From positions 98,659-162,658 of the forward strand of contig NZ_JBEYXW010000014.1 in the NCBI RefSeq assembly GCF_040645195.1: 64,000 nt of DNA. The letters run 5' to 3'. Positions within the stretch are counted from its first letter, which is position 1, and each line of letters begins with the position of its first letter. Of this stretch, positions 43,017-51,649 are shown in pieces. This DNA comes from Prauserella_A sp040645195 (GTDB lineage: Bacteria; Actinomycetota; Actinomycetes; Mycobacteriales; Pseudonocardiaceae). Made by a program: the position numbers and the translations under genes. A model generated the notes under the pieces. The model did not search any database. It saw nothing but the letters and a program-made list of their open reading frames with translations, and was not told the origin of the DNA.

Positions 43017-44456
43017 ATGAACATTAGTCTGATCCTCGACATGGCCGCCTCCGCCGGAGACCGGGTGGCGGTGACGGCCGATGGCCGGTCGCTGACCGCG
43101 ACCGAGCTGCTGAGCCGTGCACGCTCCGCGGCGGAGCGGTTCCGTGGCTACCCGTACGTCCTGTATCTGGGCACCAACCACCTCGCCTATCCCGTCGCCC
43201 TGTTCGGTGCGGCGCTGGCTGGCATCGCGTTCGTGCCGCTCAACTACCGGCTCGGCGAGGTTCAGCTGGATGGTCTGTTGTCCCGCCACCCCGGCGCGCT
43301 CGTGCTACGGCAGGCCGACCTGGATGCGTTGCTGGAGCCCGCGAGCACGCCGGAGCCGGAGCCAGTGGCTGCGCCGCAGGACCCGGACGAGGTCGCGGTG
43401 CTGATCTACACCAGCGGTACCACTTCCGAACCCAAAGCGGCCGTGCTTCGTCACCGGCATCTGCTCGCCTACGTGCTGAACTCGCTCGAGTTCGGTTCGG
43501 CCGCGGAAACCGACGCCGCGCTGGTGGCCGCGCCGCCGTACCACATCGCCGGGCTGACCAACCTGCTGTCCAATCTCTACACCGGACGCCGTGTGGTCTA
43601 CCTCGCGGCGTTCGACGCGGCGACGTGGCTCGACACAGTGCGGCGCGAGCGCGTCACCCACGCGATGGTGGTGCCCACGATGCTCGCGCGCATTGTGACC
43701 GAAGTGGACGGTCACGGTGACGCGGGAACCCCGACATTGCACAGCCTCTCCTACGGCGGCGCGCGGACACCCCGGCCCGTGCTGGAACGTGCCCTGCGCG
43801 TCTTTCCCACCACGAGCTTCGTCAACGCCTACGGGCTGACCGAGACCGCGTCCACGATCGCGGTGCTCGGGCCGGAGGACCACCGCGGGGCGCTGGCGTC
43901 GAACGACCCGGCGGTACGGGAGCGGCTCTCCTCGGCAGGGCAACCACTTCCGGGCATCGAAATCCAGATCCGTACCGAGCACGGCGATCCCGCCGCACCC
44001 GGTGAGACCGGGCTGGTGTTCGTGCGGGGCGAGCAGATCTCCGGCGAGTACGGCGGCTGCAGCTCGCTCGACGCCGAGGGCTGGTTCGCCACCCGCGACC
44101 TCGGGCGGCTCGACGCCGACGGCTACCTGTTCATCGAGGGGCGTGCCGACGACACGATCATCCGGGGCGGGGAGAACATCGCGCCCGCCGAGATCGAGGA
44201 CGTTCTGCTCGACCACCCGGGGCTCACCGAGGCCGCGGTGCTCGGGGTACCGGACCCGGAGTGGGGGCAGCAGCTGGTCGCCGTCGTGGTCGGCGACGGT
44301 GACCCGGACGAGATCAAGCGGTGGGTCCGGCAGCGTCTGCGTTCGGCCAAGACGCCTGACACCATCGTCTTCCGCGGCGAGCTGCCGAAGACCGAGACCG
44401 GCAAGCTGCTGCGCCGGGTGCTGCTCGCCGAGCTGGCGAGCAGCACCCGCGCGTGA
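43017..44456 (+). CDS. AMP-dependent acyl-CoA synthetase/ligase
   Basis: A 479-residue adenylate-forming enzyme: YTSGTTSEPKAAV P-loop, YGLTET, GWFATRDLGR and the C-terminal TGKLLRR Lys. The ATG at 43017 abuts the operator with no room for a ribosome site, so leaderless translation is likely. It differs from the ligase at 37280 in sequence and size, suggesting that a second acid is activated. Converges tightly (3 bases) with the next gene. Confidence 0.93.
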   Translation: MNISLILDMAASAGDRVAVTADGRSLTATELLSRARSAAERFRGYPYVLYLGTNHLAYPVALFGAALAGIAFVPLNYRLGEVQLDGLLSRHPGALVLRQADLDALLEPASTPEPEPVAAPQDPDEVAVLIYTSGTTSEPKAAVLRHRHLLAYVLNSLEFGSAAETDAALVAAPPYHIAGLTNLLSNLYTGRRVVYLAAFDAATWLDTVRRERVTHAMVVPTMLARIVTEVDGHGDAGTPTLHSLSYGGARTPRPVLERALRVFPTTSFVNAYGLTETASTIAVLGPEDHRGALASNDPAVRERLSSAGQPLPGIEIQIRTEHGDPAAPGETGLVFVRGEQISGEYGGCSSLDAEGWFATRDLGRLDADGYLFIEGRADDTIIRGGENIAPAEIEDVLLDHPGLTEAAVLGVPDPEWGQQLVAVVVGDGDPDEIKRWVRQRLRSAKTPDTIVFRGELPKTETGKLLRRVLLAELASSTRA

Positions 44457-44459
44457 CGC

Positions 44460-45521
44460 TCAGCCCAGGGTGGCGATGACCTGGGGCAGATCGGCCGTCG
44501 TGCGGATTCCCGGGGCCGCCTCGCAGACGATGCGGACGGCGTTGACGGCGCGGTTCGCCGTGTACGCGGGGGACACCGAGGCGAAGCGCTCCAGCGGTAC
44601 CGGGAACCGGACGTCGATGTCCATCGCCGCGTCGCCGTCGACGCTGACCCGCCAGCCGGTTTCGCGAAGGTCCCAGTCACGGTCGATGTCGGTGGTGACA
44701 TACCAGGTCGCGGTGAAGCTCAGCAGCGGCCGGCCGTTGCGGATACCCGACGCGGTGATCCGCTGGGCCGCCACGGTGCCCGCTTTCACCGTACCCGCCG
44801 CGATCCGCACGTCGTGGCGCGCCGTCGCGAGCTCGCCGCTCGCCTCGATGGAGTCCAGCGGCAGGCCGAGTGACTCGGCCAGCAGCCGCAGCGACGGGCC
44901 GAAGCTGGTCCGCGCGTGTGTCAGCTGGCGGTCGGTGAACGTCGTTGGCGCGCGCCCGATTCCCATGACGTCGAACAGCATTCCGGGGGAGTCGCGCCGC
45001 GACATGTCGGCGTACTCGTGGATCGTGAGGCTCGTCAGTCGCCGCTGGATCGACGTGAGCGTGATGGGCAGGGCCTCGGTGATGAAGCCGGGGGAGCTGC
45101 CCGTGCTGTGGATCGAGGTGCCGCCGTCGTGGCACGCGGCGTCGACGCGCAGGCGGATCTCGGGCTTCATGCTGGCCGGGTGGTGGAAGTCGCCGCGGGT
45201 GGTCACGATGTTCGCGCCCGAGGACAGCAGCCTGCACACGTCGTCGACGTCGCACGCGATCGGCATGTACAGCACGCAGTCCGGTTCGAGTGCGAGGATC
45301 TCGTCGATATCGTTCGTGGCGGTGACGCCGCAGGCGTCGCGCCCGCACAGTTCGCCGGCGTCGCGTCCGGCTTTCTCCGGTGTGTGCACGTAGAGCCCCG
45401 CCAGCGACAGGGCCGGATGGTCGAGAACGCAGCGCAGCGCGTAGCTGCCGATGTTGCCGGTGGCCCATTGGACCACCCGCAGCGGTCGCACGGCGGCGCG
45501 GGACAACGAACTGCCTTCCAT
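44460..45521 (-). CDS. Rossmann-fold oxidoreductase (2,4-diaminopentanoate dehydrogenase-like)
   Basis: A 353-residue protein with VVQWATGNIGSYALRC and LYVHTPEKAGRDAGEL, matching a common mycobacterial/actinobacterial family annotated as dihydrodipicolinate reductase-like or 2,4-diaminopentanoate dehydrogenase-like. The true substrate in catabolic islands is unknown. GAGGTG precedes the ATG at 45521. It follows the thioesterase gene on the same strand with a 28-base gap. Confidence 0.82.
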   Translation of the reverse strand: MEGSSLSRAAVRPLRVVQWATGNIGSYALRCVLDHPALSLAGLYVHTPEKAGRDAGELCGRDACGVTATNDIDEILALEPDCVLYMPIACDVDDVCRLLSSGANIVTTRGDFHHPASMKPEIRLRVDAACHDGGTSIHSTGSSPGFITEALPITLTSIQRRLTSLTIHEYADMSRRDSPGMLFDVMGIGRAPTTFTDRQLTHARTSFGPSLRLLAESLGLPLDSIEASGELATARHDVRIAAGTVKAGTVAAQRITASGIRNGRPLLSFTATWYVTTDIDRDWDLRETGWRVSVDGDAAMDIDVRFPVPLERFASVSPAYTANRAVNAVRIVCEAAPGIRTTADLPQVIATLG

Positions 45522-45549
45522 GTCACACCTCGCTGTGTGTCGGAACGAC

Positions 45550-46368
45550 TCAGTGCTGGAAACGAAGGAGAGCTTCCTGGGCGAACGAGGCCACGAGCGT
45601 GGCGTCCTCGGCGAGCACGTCACCCCTGCCGAAGCAGCGGCCGTGCGCCATGAGCGGGCTGTGCTGGCGCAGCAGCAGCCAGCCGTCGGTGCTGAAAGGC
45701 CGGTGGAACCACAGAGTGTGTGAGGTGACGGCCGAGGTGAATGCGGTGCCGGCGTCCCGCTGGCTCACGCGGTCGAGTGGGCGCAGTGCCGTACTGATGA
45801 GGTGCAGGTCGGTCGCGTAGGCGATGATCGCAGGCGCCAGTTCGGCGCCCAGCTGCGGCGTGCGCATCCAGAGGTCGAGTTCGGGGCGCGAGGACTCCGT
45901 GGAGTCCAGGTCGGCGGTCGTGCGTGTTTCCCACGGCAGGAGGTCGAACGTCACGCGATGCTCGGCGCCGGGGACGGCGGGCAGCACCGGCACGGTCTGG
46001 CGGTCGAGCCCGTCCTCGACGGTGTGCATCGACACCGAGGCGGTGGCGATGACCTTCTGCTGTTGCCGGGCGACGATCGACAACGTCGCGAACGACCGGC
46101 CCTCGTGATGGCGCTGCACCTCGTAGCGGACGGGCTCGTCGGCCCGGCCTTCCTTGGTGAACAAGGTGTGCAGGGACTTGACGGCCTTCGCCGGGCAGGT
46201 CAGGCACGCGGCCCTGATGAACTGTGCGAGCAGCTGCCCCCCGAACAGCCGGTGGTCGTTCAGCTGCTGGTTGGGCCCCACGAGTATTGCGGCTTCCGGC
46301 CGGTGTCCGTTGGCCTCGGGGCCGGCCATCTCCAGGCACGCGAGAAGATCCGTCCACAGATCAGGCAT
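45550..46368 (-). CDS. Acyl-CoA thioesterase II (TesB-like)
   Basis: A 272-residue double hot-dog thioesterase. FGGQLLAQ at the first domain, HTLFTKEG and the C-terminal HTLWFHRPF...WLLLRQHSP with GRCFGRGDVLAEDATLVAS are typical of TesB. It lies just downstream of the TetR gene, with a symmetrical operator in the gap. It may release CoA from dead-end thioesters during degradation. Confidence 0.92.
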   Translation of the reverse strand: MPDLWTDLLACLEMAGPEANGHRPEAAILVGPNQQLNDHRLFGGQLLAQFIRAACLTCPAKAVKSLHTLFTKEGRADEPVRYEVQRHHEGRSFATLSIVARQQQKVIATASVSMHTVEDGLDRQTVPVLPAVPGAEHRVTFDLLPWETRTTADLDSTESSRPELDLWMRTPQLGAELAPAIIAYATDLHLISTALRPLDRVSQRDAGTAFTSAVTSHTLWFHRPFSTDGWLLLRQHSPLMAHGRCFGRGDVLAEDATLVASFAQEALLRFQH

Positions 46369-46398
46369 GCACCGAGTGTAAGCCAACTCTGCAGATAT

Positions 46399-46413
46399 GA
46401 GAACCGCGTTCTC
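46399..46413. promoter_or_regulatory. Operator, perfectly symmetric (GAGAAC-CGC-GTTCTC)
   Basis: A fully symmetric variant of the island operator (10 of 12 against the consensus). It lies between the thioesterase start and the TetR stop. Confidence 0.65.
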
Positions 46414-46423
46414 GGCGGGCTTG

Positions 46424-47101
46424 TCAGTGTTTCGCGAAACCGTGTGCGCAGAAGGTCCAGATCTCGCCGGCCGTGAGCGGGTGCGCGGTCTCGTCGTCCG
46501 CGTCGCCGCTGGACTGGGCGTTGAACATGACGGTCTGCATGATGAGCGCGGCCGTGCGCCGGGGCTTGACGTCCTTGCGTAGCTGCTTGGCGTCACCGGC
46601 CTCGGCAAGCAGCTCGGTCAGCACCCCGAGCAGTGGTGCGTGTGCGGTCCTGACCTCGGCGGGGTGGGAGACCAGCAGCTGGGGCGCGAAGTCGGTGAAC
46701 AGTGGCCGCTGCGCGCTCGGGTCGGGCCGACTGAGCTCGAAGAGCAGCTCGACGGCGACCTGGAGGCGGCTGAGCGGGTCGGTCTGGCCGCTCGCCGCCG
46801 CGCGGATCTGGTCGGCGGTGCGGGCCAGTGCGTCCTCGTACAGGGCGAGTAGTAGTTCGTGCTTGCCGTCGAAGTGCAGGTAGAAACTGCGCAGTGACTG
46901 GCGGGAACGGTCCACGACCTCCTGCACGGTGAAGTCCGTGCTGCCCTTCTCGGCGATGATCACCTGGGCAGCGTCGAGGAACCGCTGCACGCGCTGCTCG
47001 GCGCGGGCCTTTGCGGACTGGATGGAGCGCTCGACCGCGCGCTGCTTCCAGGCCGGCTCTTCGCTCGGGCTGGTCACTGGTGAATCCGTCTGCTTCCCCA
47101 C
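46424..47101 (-). CDS. TetR/AcrR family regulator, candidate island repressor
   Basis: A TetR protein of about 225 residues. The DNA-binding HTH is at about residues 35-80 (VIIAEKGSTDFTVQEVVDRSRQSLRSFYLHF), followed by a helical ligand domain. No ATG fits; GTG 47101 and GTG 47077 are candidate starts. It is divergent from the second Rieske gene across a three-half-site operator and precedes the thioesterase, whose gap also has an operator. That position makes it the simplest candidate for the regulator binding the island palindrome. Confidence 0.87.
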   Translation of the reverse strand: MGKQTDSPVTSPSEEPAWKQRAVERSIQSAKARAEQRVQRFLDAAQVIIAEKGSTDFTVQEVVDRSRQSLRSFYLHFDGKHELLLALYEDALARTADQIRAAASGQTDPLSRLQVAVELLFELSRPDPSAQRPLFTDFAPQLLVSHPAEVRTAHAPLLGVLTELLAEAGDAKQLRKDVKPRRTAALIMQTVMFNAQSSGDADDETAHPLTAGEIWTFCAHGFAKH

Positions 47102-47220
47102 GAGAAGACCATAACTGCACTCTACCGGTAGGGCTGCCCTCGGTCTCGGCGTGTCCCGCGCAGACCGGCACACCCCGGCTCACCTCCCCGGGGACGCCGC
47201 CGCGTGTCGGCGGAAATAAG

Positions 47221-47239
47221 GTTCTCCATTTTGGAGATT
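47221..47239. promoter_or_regulatory. Inverted-repeat operator between TetR and Rieske 2
   Basis: GTTCTC, 7 bases, GAGATT; the inner TCTCCA-N3-TGGAGA dyad is perfect. Same two-half spacing as at 1645 and 14339. It lies 17 bases before the Rieske ATG. Confidence 0.6.
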
Positions 47240-47256
47240 GATGCTACCATGACCAT

Positions 47257-48543
47257 ATGGCACACTTCTCGAAGCCTGCCGAGGGCAGCTGGACCGAGCA
47301 TTTCAAGATCGACACAGGTCCGCGCTCGTACGAGGACTCGATCTCGCCGGAGTTGTACGAGCTCGAGCGCGACGCCATCTTCCGCCGCACGTGGCTGAAC
47401 GTCGGTCGCGTCGAGCAGCTGCCCCGCAAGGGCAGCTACTTCACCAAGGAGCTAGATGCGGCGCGTGCCTCGGTCATCGTGGTGCGGGGTATGGACGGTG
47501 AGGTACGGGCCTTTCACAACGTGTGCCGGCATCGCGGCAACAAGCTCGTGTGGAACGACTTTCCGCGTGAGGAGACGAGCGGGGTCTGCCGGCAGTTCAC
47601 CTGTAAGTACCACGCCTGGCGCTACTCACTCGAGGGTGAGCTGACCTTCGTCCAACAGGAGTCGGAGTTCTTCGACCTGGACAAGTCGCAGTACGGGCTG
47701 GTCACGGTGCAGGCGGAGGTGTGGGAGGGGTTCATCTTCGTCAACCTGGACCAGGACAACACAACGCCGCTACGGGACTACCTCGGCAAGTTCGCGAAAG
47801 GCATCGAGGGCTACCCGTTCCACAAGCTGACCCAGGTGCACAAGTACCGCGCGGAGATCGGCAGCAACTGGAAGCTGTTCATAGATGCCTTCGCCGAGTT
47901 CTACCACGCGCCGATCCTGCACCAGGGCCAGTACGAGCCCGAAGAGGCACGCAAGATCCAGAAGTACGGCTACCAGGCGCTGGCCTACGACGTCGACGGC
48001 CCGCACAGCATGGTCTCGTCGTGGGGCGGCGTCGCGCCACCGAAGGAGAAGAACGTCGTCAAGCCGATCGAGCGGGTGCTGCGCAGCGGGCTCTTCGGCC
48101 CCTGGGAAGCGCCGGACATCGGTCTGGACACGCTCCCGCCGGGTGTGAACCCGGTCAAGGACTCCCGCTGGGGCATGGACTCCTTCGTGTTCTTCCCGAA
48201 CTTCATGTTGCTGATCTGGAAGCCGAACTGGGTGCTGACCTACCACTACTGGCCCACGTCGTACAACACGCACATCTTCGAGGGGACGGCTTACTTCGTC
48301 CCGCCGAAGAACGCGCTGGAGCGGCTGCAGCAGGAGCGCTGCGTCGTCTCGTTCAAGGAGTACGGCCTGCAGGACGCCAACACGCTCGAGGCGACGCAGA
48401 CCATGCTCGAATCGCGCACGGTCACCGAGTTCCCGCTCAACGACCAGGAGATCCTGCTCCGCCACCTGCACAACGCGGCGGACCAGTACGTGCGTGACCA
48501 CCAGCGGCGGCAGGCCAGCGGGGCCCCCTCGACCGCGTCCTGA
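47257..48543 (+). CDS. Rieske non-haem iron oxygenase, alpha subunit (copy 2)
   Basis: A 428-residue oxygenase. Rieske ligands are C90, H92, C116, H119 with the same long 23-residue gap as copy 1; the iron site is D210, H217, H222 (IDAFAEFYHAPILH). Overall similarity to the 12993 protein is clear along the whole length (SYEDSIS, RVEQLPR, HRGNK). It is followed after 22 bases by a small partner gene, as in copy 1. The reductase at 9977 is the likely electron donor. Confidence 0.94.
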   Translation: MAHFSKPAEGSWTEHFKIDTGPRSYEDSISPELYELERDAIFRRTWLNVGRVEQLPRKGSYFTKELDAARASVIVVRGMDGEVRAFHNVCRHRGNKLVWNDFPREETSGVCRQFTCKYHAWRYSLEGELTFVQQESEFFDLDKSQYGLVTVQAEVWEGFIFVNLDQDNTTPLRDYLGKFAKGIEGYPFHKLTQVHKYRAEIGSNWKLFIDAFAEFYHAPILHQGQYEPEEARKIQKYGYQALAYDVDGPHSMVSSWGGVAPPKEKNVVKPIERVLRSGLFGPWEAPDIGLDTLPPGVNPVKDSRWGMDSFVFFPNFMLLIWKPNWVLTYHYWPTSYNTHIFEGTAYFVPPKNALERLQQERCVVSFKEYGLQDANTLEATQTMLESRTVTEFPLNDQEILLRHLHNAADQYVRDHQRRQASGAPSTAS

Positions 48544-48565
48544 CCTTCCGGAGGAGATCACAAGC

Positions 48566-48895
48566 ATGGCCAACGTTTTTCCACCCGAGTTCGCCGGCCT
48601 CGAGCCGTTCGCCGCCTGGGCGCTGCAGGGCGAGCGCGCGCGCTACGTCAAGCGGGTGGCGAGCAGCATGGATGAGCTGCAGGCGTTCTACGACGCGGCG
48701 TTCCCGCTGCTGGAATCCGCCACCGGCTATCTCGAACAGGTCTCGCTCGACGACATCAGCGAGGAGAACAAGCACCTGCTGTGGTTGTTCTGCTCGCTCG
48801 TCACCGTGGCGTTCCCGGTGGAGGGCTGGCGCCAGGCCCGGGTGCCGGACAGCGGCGCATCCAGTATCGACGCCGTGCTCGAACCGGCCGTCTGA
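48566..48895 (+). CDS. Small Rieske-partner protein (copy 2)
   Basis: A 109-residue helical protein, homologous to the 12664 protein and following a Rieske gene in the same way. Shared blocks include WAL..ER.RY, MDELQAFYDA, LDDISEEN and the C-terminal ARVPDSGAS..DAVLEPAV. The ATG at 48566 follows GGAGGAG by about 10 bases. I do not recognise a named family. Conservation of the pair argues for a real subunit or assembly factor. Confidence 0.8.
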   Translation: MANVFPPEFAGLEPFAAWALQGERARYVKRVASSMDELQAFYDAAFPLLESATGYLEQVSLDDISEENKHLLWLFCSLVTVAFPVEGWRQARVPDSGASSIDAVLEPAV

Positions 48896-48903
48896 GCCGC
48901 GCC

Positions 48904-50157
48904 ATGGCTCGTACCCGCAAGCCGCGGTCACCGATCCACCTGCGTGCCGCCCGGCTACTCGACGTGGACACGGGCGAGCTCATCGAATCCGGTGAGCTGC
49001 TCATCTCCGGCGACCGCATCGTCGAGGTCGGGCCGGCCACGGTGCCTGCCGAGGCGGAGGTGATCGACCTCGGTGACCTGACCCTGCTGCCGGGGCTCAT
49101 GGACATGGAGCTCAACCTCCTGCTCGGCGGCCCCGACCACGCGAGCCCGCTCAACGCCGTGCAGGACGACCCCGCGGTGCGCACCCTGCGGGCCGTCTTC
49201 AACGCCCGCCGGACGCTGCGAGCGGGGTTCACGACGGTCCGCAACCTCGGCCTGTTCGTCCAGACCGGCGGGCTAATGCTGGATGTGGCTCTGCAGAAGG
49301 CCATCGACCTCGGCTGGATCGACGGTCCGCGTGTGGTGCCCGCCGGGCACGCCATCGCCCCGACCGGCGGGCATCTCGACCCGACGATGTTCCAGGCGTT
49401 CGCGCCCCACATCATGCCGTTGACCGTGGAGGAGGGGATCGCCAACGGCGTCGCCGAGGTGCGCAAGGCCGTCCGCTACCAGATCAAGCACGGCGCGCGG
49501 GTCATCAAGGTGTGCGCCTCGAACGGCGTCATGTCACACACCGGACCCGCGGGCGCGCAGCAGTACTCGAACGAGGAGCTGGCGGCGATCGCCGACGAGG
49601 CGCACCGTGCCGGGATCAAGGTCGCGGCCCACTGCATGGGCGACGACGCGATCCGCAACGCGATCGAGGCTGGCATCGACTGCATCGAGCACGGCTCGCT
49701 CGCCACTGACGACACGCTGGAGCTGATGGTCGAGCGGGGCACGTTCCTCGTGGCGACCACCTACCTCACCGACGGCATGGACACCTCGCACGCGGCACCG
49801 GAGCTGCAGGCCAAAGCCGCCGATGTCTTCCCGCGCTCGAGAGTGACCATCAGCAAGGCCATCGAACTCGGGGTCCGCATCGCCTGCGGCACGGACGCGC
49901 CCGCGATCCCGCATGGGCGCAATGCCAAGGAACTCATCGCGCTCGTCGATCGCGGCATGACGCCGCTCCAGGCGATCCGCGCGGCCACAACGGTCGCCGC
50001 GGAGCTCATCGACGTCGACGACCGGGGGCGCCTGCAGGCCGGTCTGCTCGCCGACGTCATCGCCGTCCCCGGCGACCCGCTGTCCGACATCACAACGACC
50101 GAGCGGGTCCGCTTCGTGATGAAAGGCGGGCACGTCCACCGCCACGACGCCGCTTAG
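48904..50157 (+). CDS. Amidohydrolase-family protein lacking HxH
   Basis: A 417-residue protein of the imidazolonepropionase/prolidase-like branch. The usual LPGLIDxHxH strand reads LPGLMDMELN, so the first two metal His are Glu69 and Asn71. The other ligands remain: Lys in VIKVCASNG, His in VAAHCMG, His in CIEHGS and Asp in ACGTDAP. The enzyme probably binds one metal or uses a different mechanism. It is 8 bases after the Rieske partner gene, in the same operon. Confidence 0.87.
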   Translation: MARTRKPRSPIHLRAARLLDVDTGELIESGELLISGDRIVEVGPATVPAEAEVIDLGDLTLLPGLMDMELNLLLGGPDHASPLNAVQDDPAVRTLRAVFNARRTLRAGFTTVRNLGLFVQTGGLMLDVALQKAIDLGWIDGPRVVPAGHAIAPTGGHLDPTMFQAFAPHIMPLTVEEGIANGVAEVRKAVRYQIKHGARVIKVCASNGVMSHTGPAGAQQYSNEELAAIADEAHRAGIKVAAHCMGDDAIRNAIEAGIDCIEHGSLATDDTLELMVERGTFLVATTYLTDGMDTSHAAPELQAKAADVFPRSRVTISKAIELGVRIACGTDAPAIPHGRNAKELIALVDRGMTPLQAIRAATTVAAELIDVDDRGRLQAGLLADVIAVPGDPLSDITTTERVRFVMKGGHVHRHDAA

Positions 50158-50178
50158 AGCGCTCTACGAGCGGTCCGG

Positions 50179-50577
50179 TCACCAGATCAGCTCTATGCCG
50201 ACCAATGTCTTGAACGCGTCATCGGCAGTGACCAGTGGGAGCGATTCGATCATGCACTGGGCGGCGATCATCCGGTCGAAAGGGTCACGATGGTGCCATT
50301 CGATCGATCCGGCGAGCAGGCTGTGCTCCTCTGTGATGGGGATGGTCTTCACCGCCAATCGCCCGAGATGCTGCCGGTACGCGTGGATCAGCACCTCGGA
50401 ATGCGGCAGCTTACCGAGACGATGCTTCGTCGCGATCTCCCATGCGGAGGCGGCTGACACGAACAGTTCGCTTCGGCGGTCCCCGACGGCGTCGCGGACC
50501 GGTCCGGAGAGCCGTGTGGGGTCGGTCAGCATCCACAACAGCACATGAGTGTCGAGCAGGAGCTGCCGTTGGGTCAC
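50179..50577 (-). CDS. PIN-domain toxin of VapC family
   Basis: A 132-residue PIN ribonuclease with the acidic residues LLLDTHVLLW, SAWEIATK, DPFDRMIAAQ and TADDAF. GTG 50577 overlaps the antitoxin stop (GTGA), a normal toxin-antitoxin arrangement; a GTG at 50586 is less likely. The WHHRDPFDR motif is typical of this VapC subgroup. It is unrelated to the catabolic genes and may mark insertion or stabilisation of the region. Confidence 0.92.
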   Translation of the reverse strand: MTQRQLLLDTHVLLWMLTDPTRLSGPVRDAVGDRRSELFVSAASAWEIATKHRLGKLPHSEVLIHAYRQHLGRLAVKTIPITEEHSLLAGSIEWHHRDPFDRMIAAQCMIESLPLVTADDAFKTLVGIELIW

Positions 50578-50801
50578 GACTCCCACGCCGCGATCTCGTC
50601 CTCGGGGAGCGGCTCGAAGAACGACTCAGGAACCTGGTAGGCAACGAAGCCGAGCTCCCGTTCAGGTGGCTCCTGTACGGGAATTAACCGGGCGACTGGC
50701 GTGTCACCGCGGGCGATGATGACCTCTTCGCCCTGTTCGACCTCAGCCAGGATCGCCGACAACCGTGTCTTGGCTTCCTGTACCTTCACTGTCCGCGACA
50801 T
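50574..50801 (-). CDS. Phd/YefM-type antitoxin
   Basis: A 75-residue antitoxin beginning MSRTVKVQEAKTRLSAILAEVEQGEEVIIARG, the Phd/YefM DNA-binding fold, with an acidic toxin-binding tail. The start at 50801 is chosen over one at 50837 because the latter is inside the operator palindrome. It overlaps the VapC gene. It should neutralise the toxin and repress the operon through the inverted repeat in front of it. Confidence 0.92.
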   Translation of the reverse strand: MSRTVKVQEAKTRLSAILAEVEQGEEVIIARGDTPVARLIPVQEPPERELGFVAYQVPESFFEPLPEDEIAAWES

Positions 50802-50814
50802 GCTCTCAACTCTA

Positions 50815-50838
50815 GTTGACCAACTGGGGTTGGTCAAC
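50815..50838. promoter_or_regulatory. Operator of the toxin-antitoxin operon
   Basis: Perfect 9-base arms GTTGACCAA and TTGGTCAAC flank 6 bases. It begins 14 bases before the antitoxin ATG, the expected position for autoregulation. It is unlike the island operator. Confidence 0.7.
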
Positions 50839-50864
50839 CTTGGCCAGGCATGGCTAGCCGCTCC

Positions 50865-51647
50865 TCACAGCTGCGCGAGCCGTGGTGCCGAACCCTGCTC
50901 GCGCAGCAGCGCTCCCGCTTCGCGGGTCAGTTCTCGCGCGCTGCCAAGCAGGCCGTCGAGCACGAGTGCCCGCCGCACGTGCCGGTGCAGCTCGTGCTCC
51001 GCGGTGAACCCGATCCCGCCGAGGACCTGCTGGCAGTGCCGCGCGGTGGTCAACGCGGCCCTGCCGGCCGCGGCCTTCGCCAACAGTGACCCGAGCTCGC
51101 CGTCCGCGGCGACGAGGGTCGCCTCGGCGCCTTCGATGGCCACGAGGGTCTCGGCGAGCCGGTGCCGCACCGCCTGGAAGGCGGCGATCGGCTTGCCGAA
51201 CTGGGTGCGGTCCAGCGCGTGCCCGCGTGCCAGCGCCAGCATCGCCCTGCTCGTGCCGGCCAGCCACCAGCCGAGGGCGCGGCGGCCTGCCGCGAGCGGC
51301 ACCGGGTTGCCGGCTGGGACGGCGCGCACCGGGAGGTCGCCGTCGAGTGCACCGCTCGCCCGGCCGCTGCGCTCCCACCGCACCCACGAACCGCCCGCGT
51401 AGGGCAGCGGAACGACCTCGCCGAGGTCGTGTCCCGCCGCGCTCAGCACCACGTCGTTGATCAGCGGAGCGTGTGCCCCGGTCTCGCCGAGCAGCCGGAA
51501 CACCATCGAGATCGCGACATCGGGCAGCTCGGTGAGCAGCTCGGCCCAGCCGAGCCCGGTCAGCGCCACGTCGAGCTCGCGCCCGGACGCCGACGTCATG
51601 GTCTTGCGCAGTGTGCCGGCGAGGAGGTCCAGCTCGGCGGGCTCCAT
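50865..51647 (-). CDS. Acyl-CoA dehydrogenase, short Glu-bearing subunit
   Basis: A 260-residue, strongly shortened acyl-CoA dehydrogenase. The central domain and EP.GGSD motif are missing, while the C-terminal GGIGFTAEHELH with the catalytic Glu is kept. It directly follows the full-length partner at 51650, whose stop lies 2 bases before the ATG. Third pair of this type in the window. GGGAGGGAG lies just before the start. Confidence 0.88.
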   Translation of the reverse strand: MEPAELDLLAGTLRKTMTSASGRELDVALTGLGWAELLTELPDVAISMVFRLLGETGAHAPLINDVVLSAAGHDLGEVVPLPYAGGSWVRWERSGRASGALDGDLPVRAVPAGNPVPLAAGRRALGWWLAGTSRAMLALARGHALDRTQFGKPIAAFQAVRHRLAETLVAIEGAEATLVAADGELGSLLAKAAAGRAALTTARHCQQVLGGIGFTAEHELHRHVRRALVLDGLLGSARELTREAGALLREQGSAPRLAQL

Positions 51648-51649
51648 GG

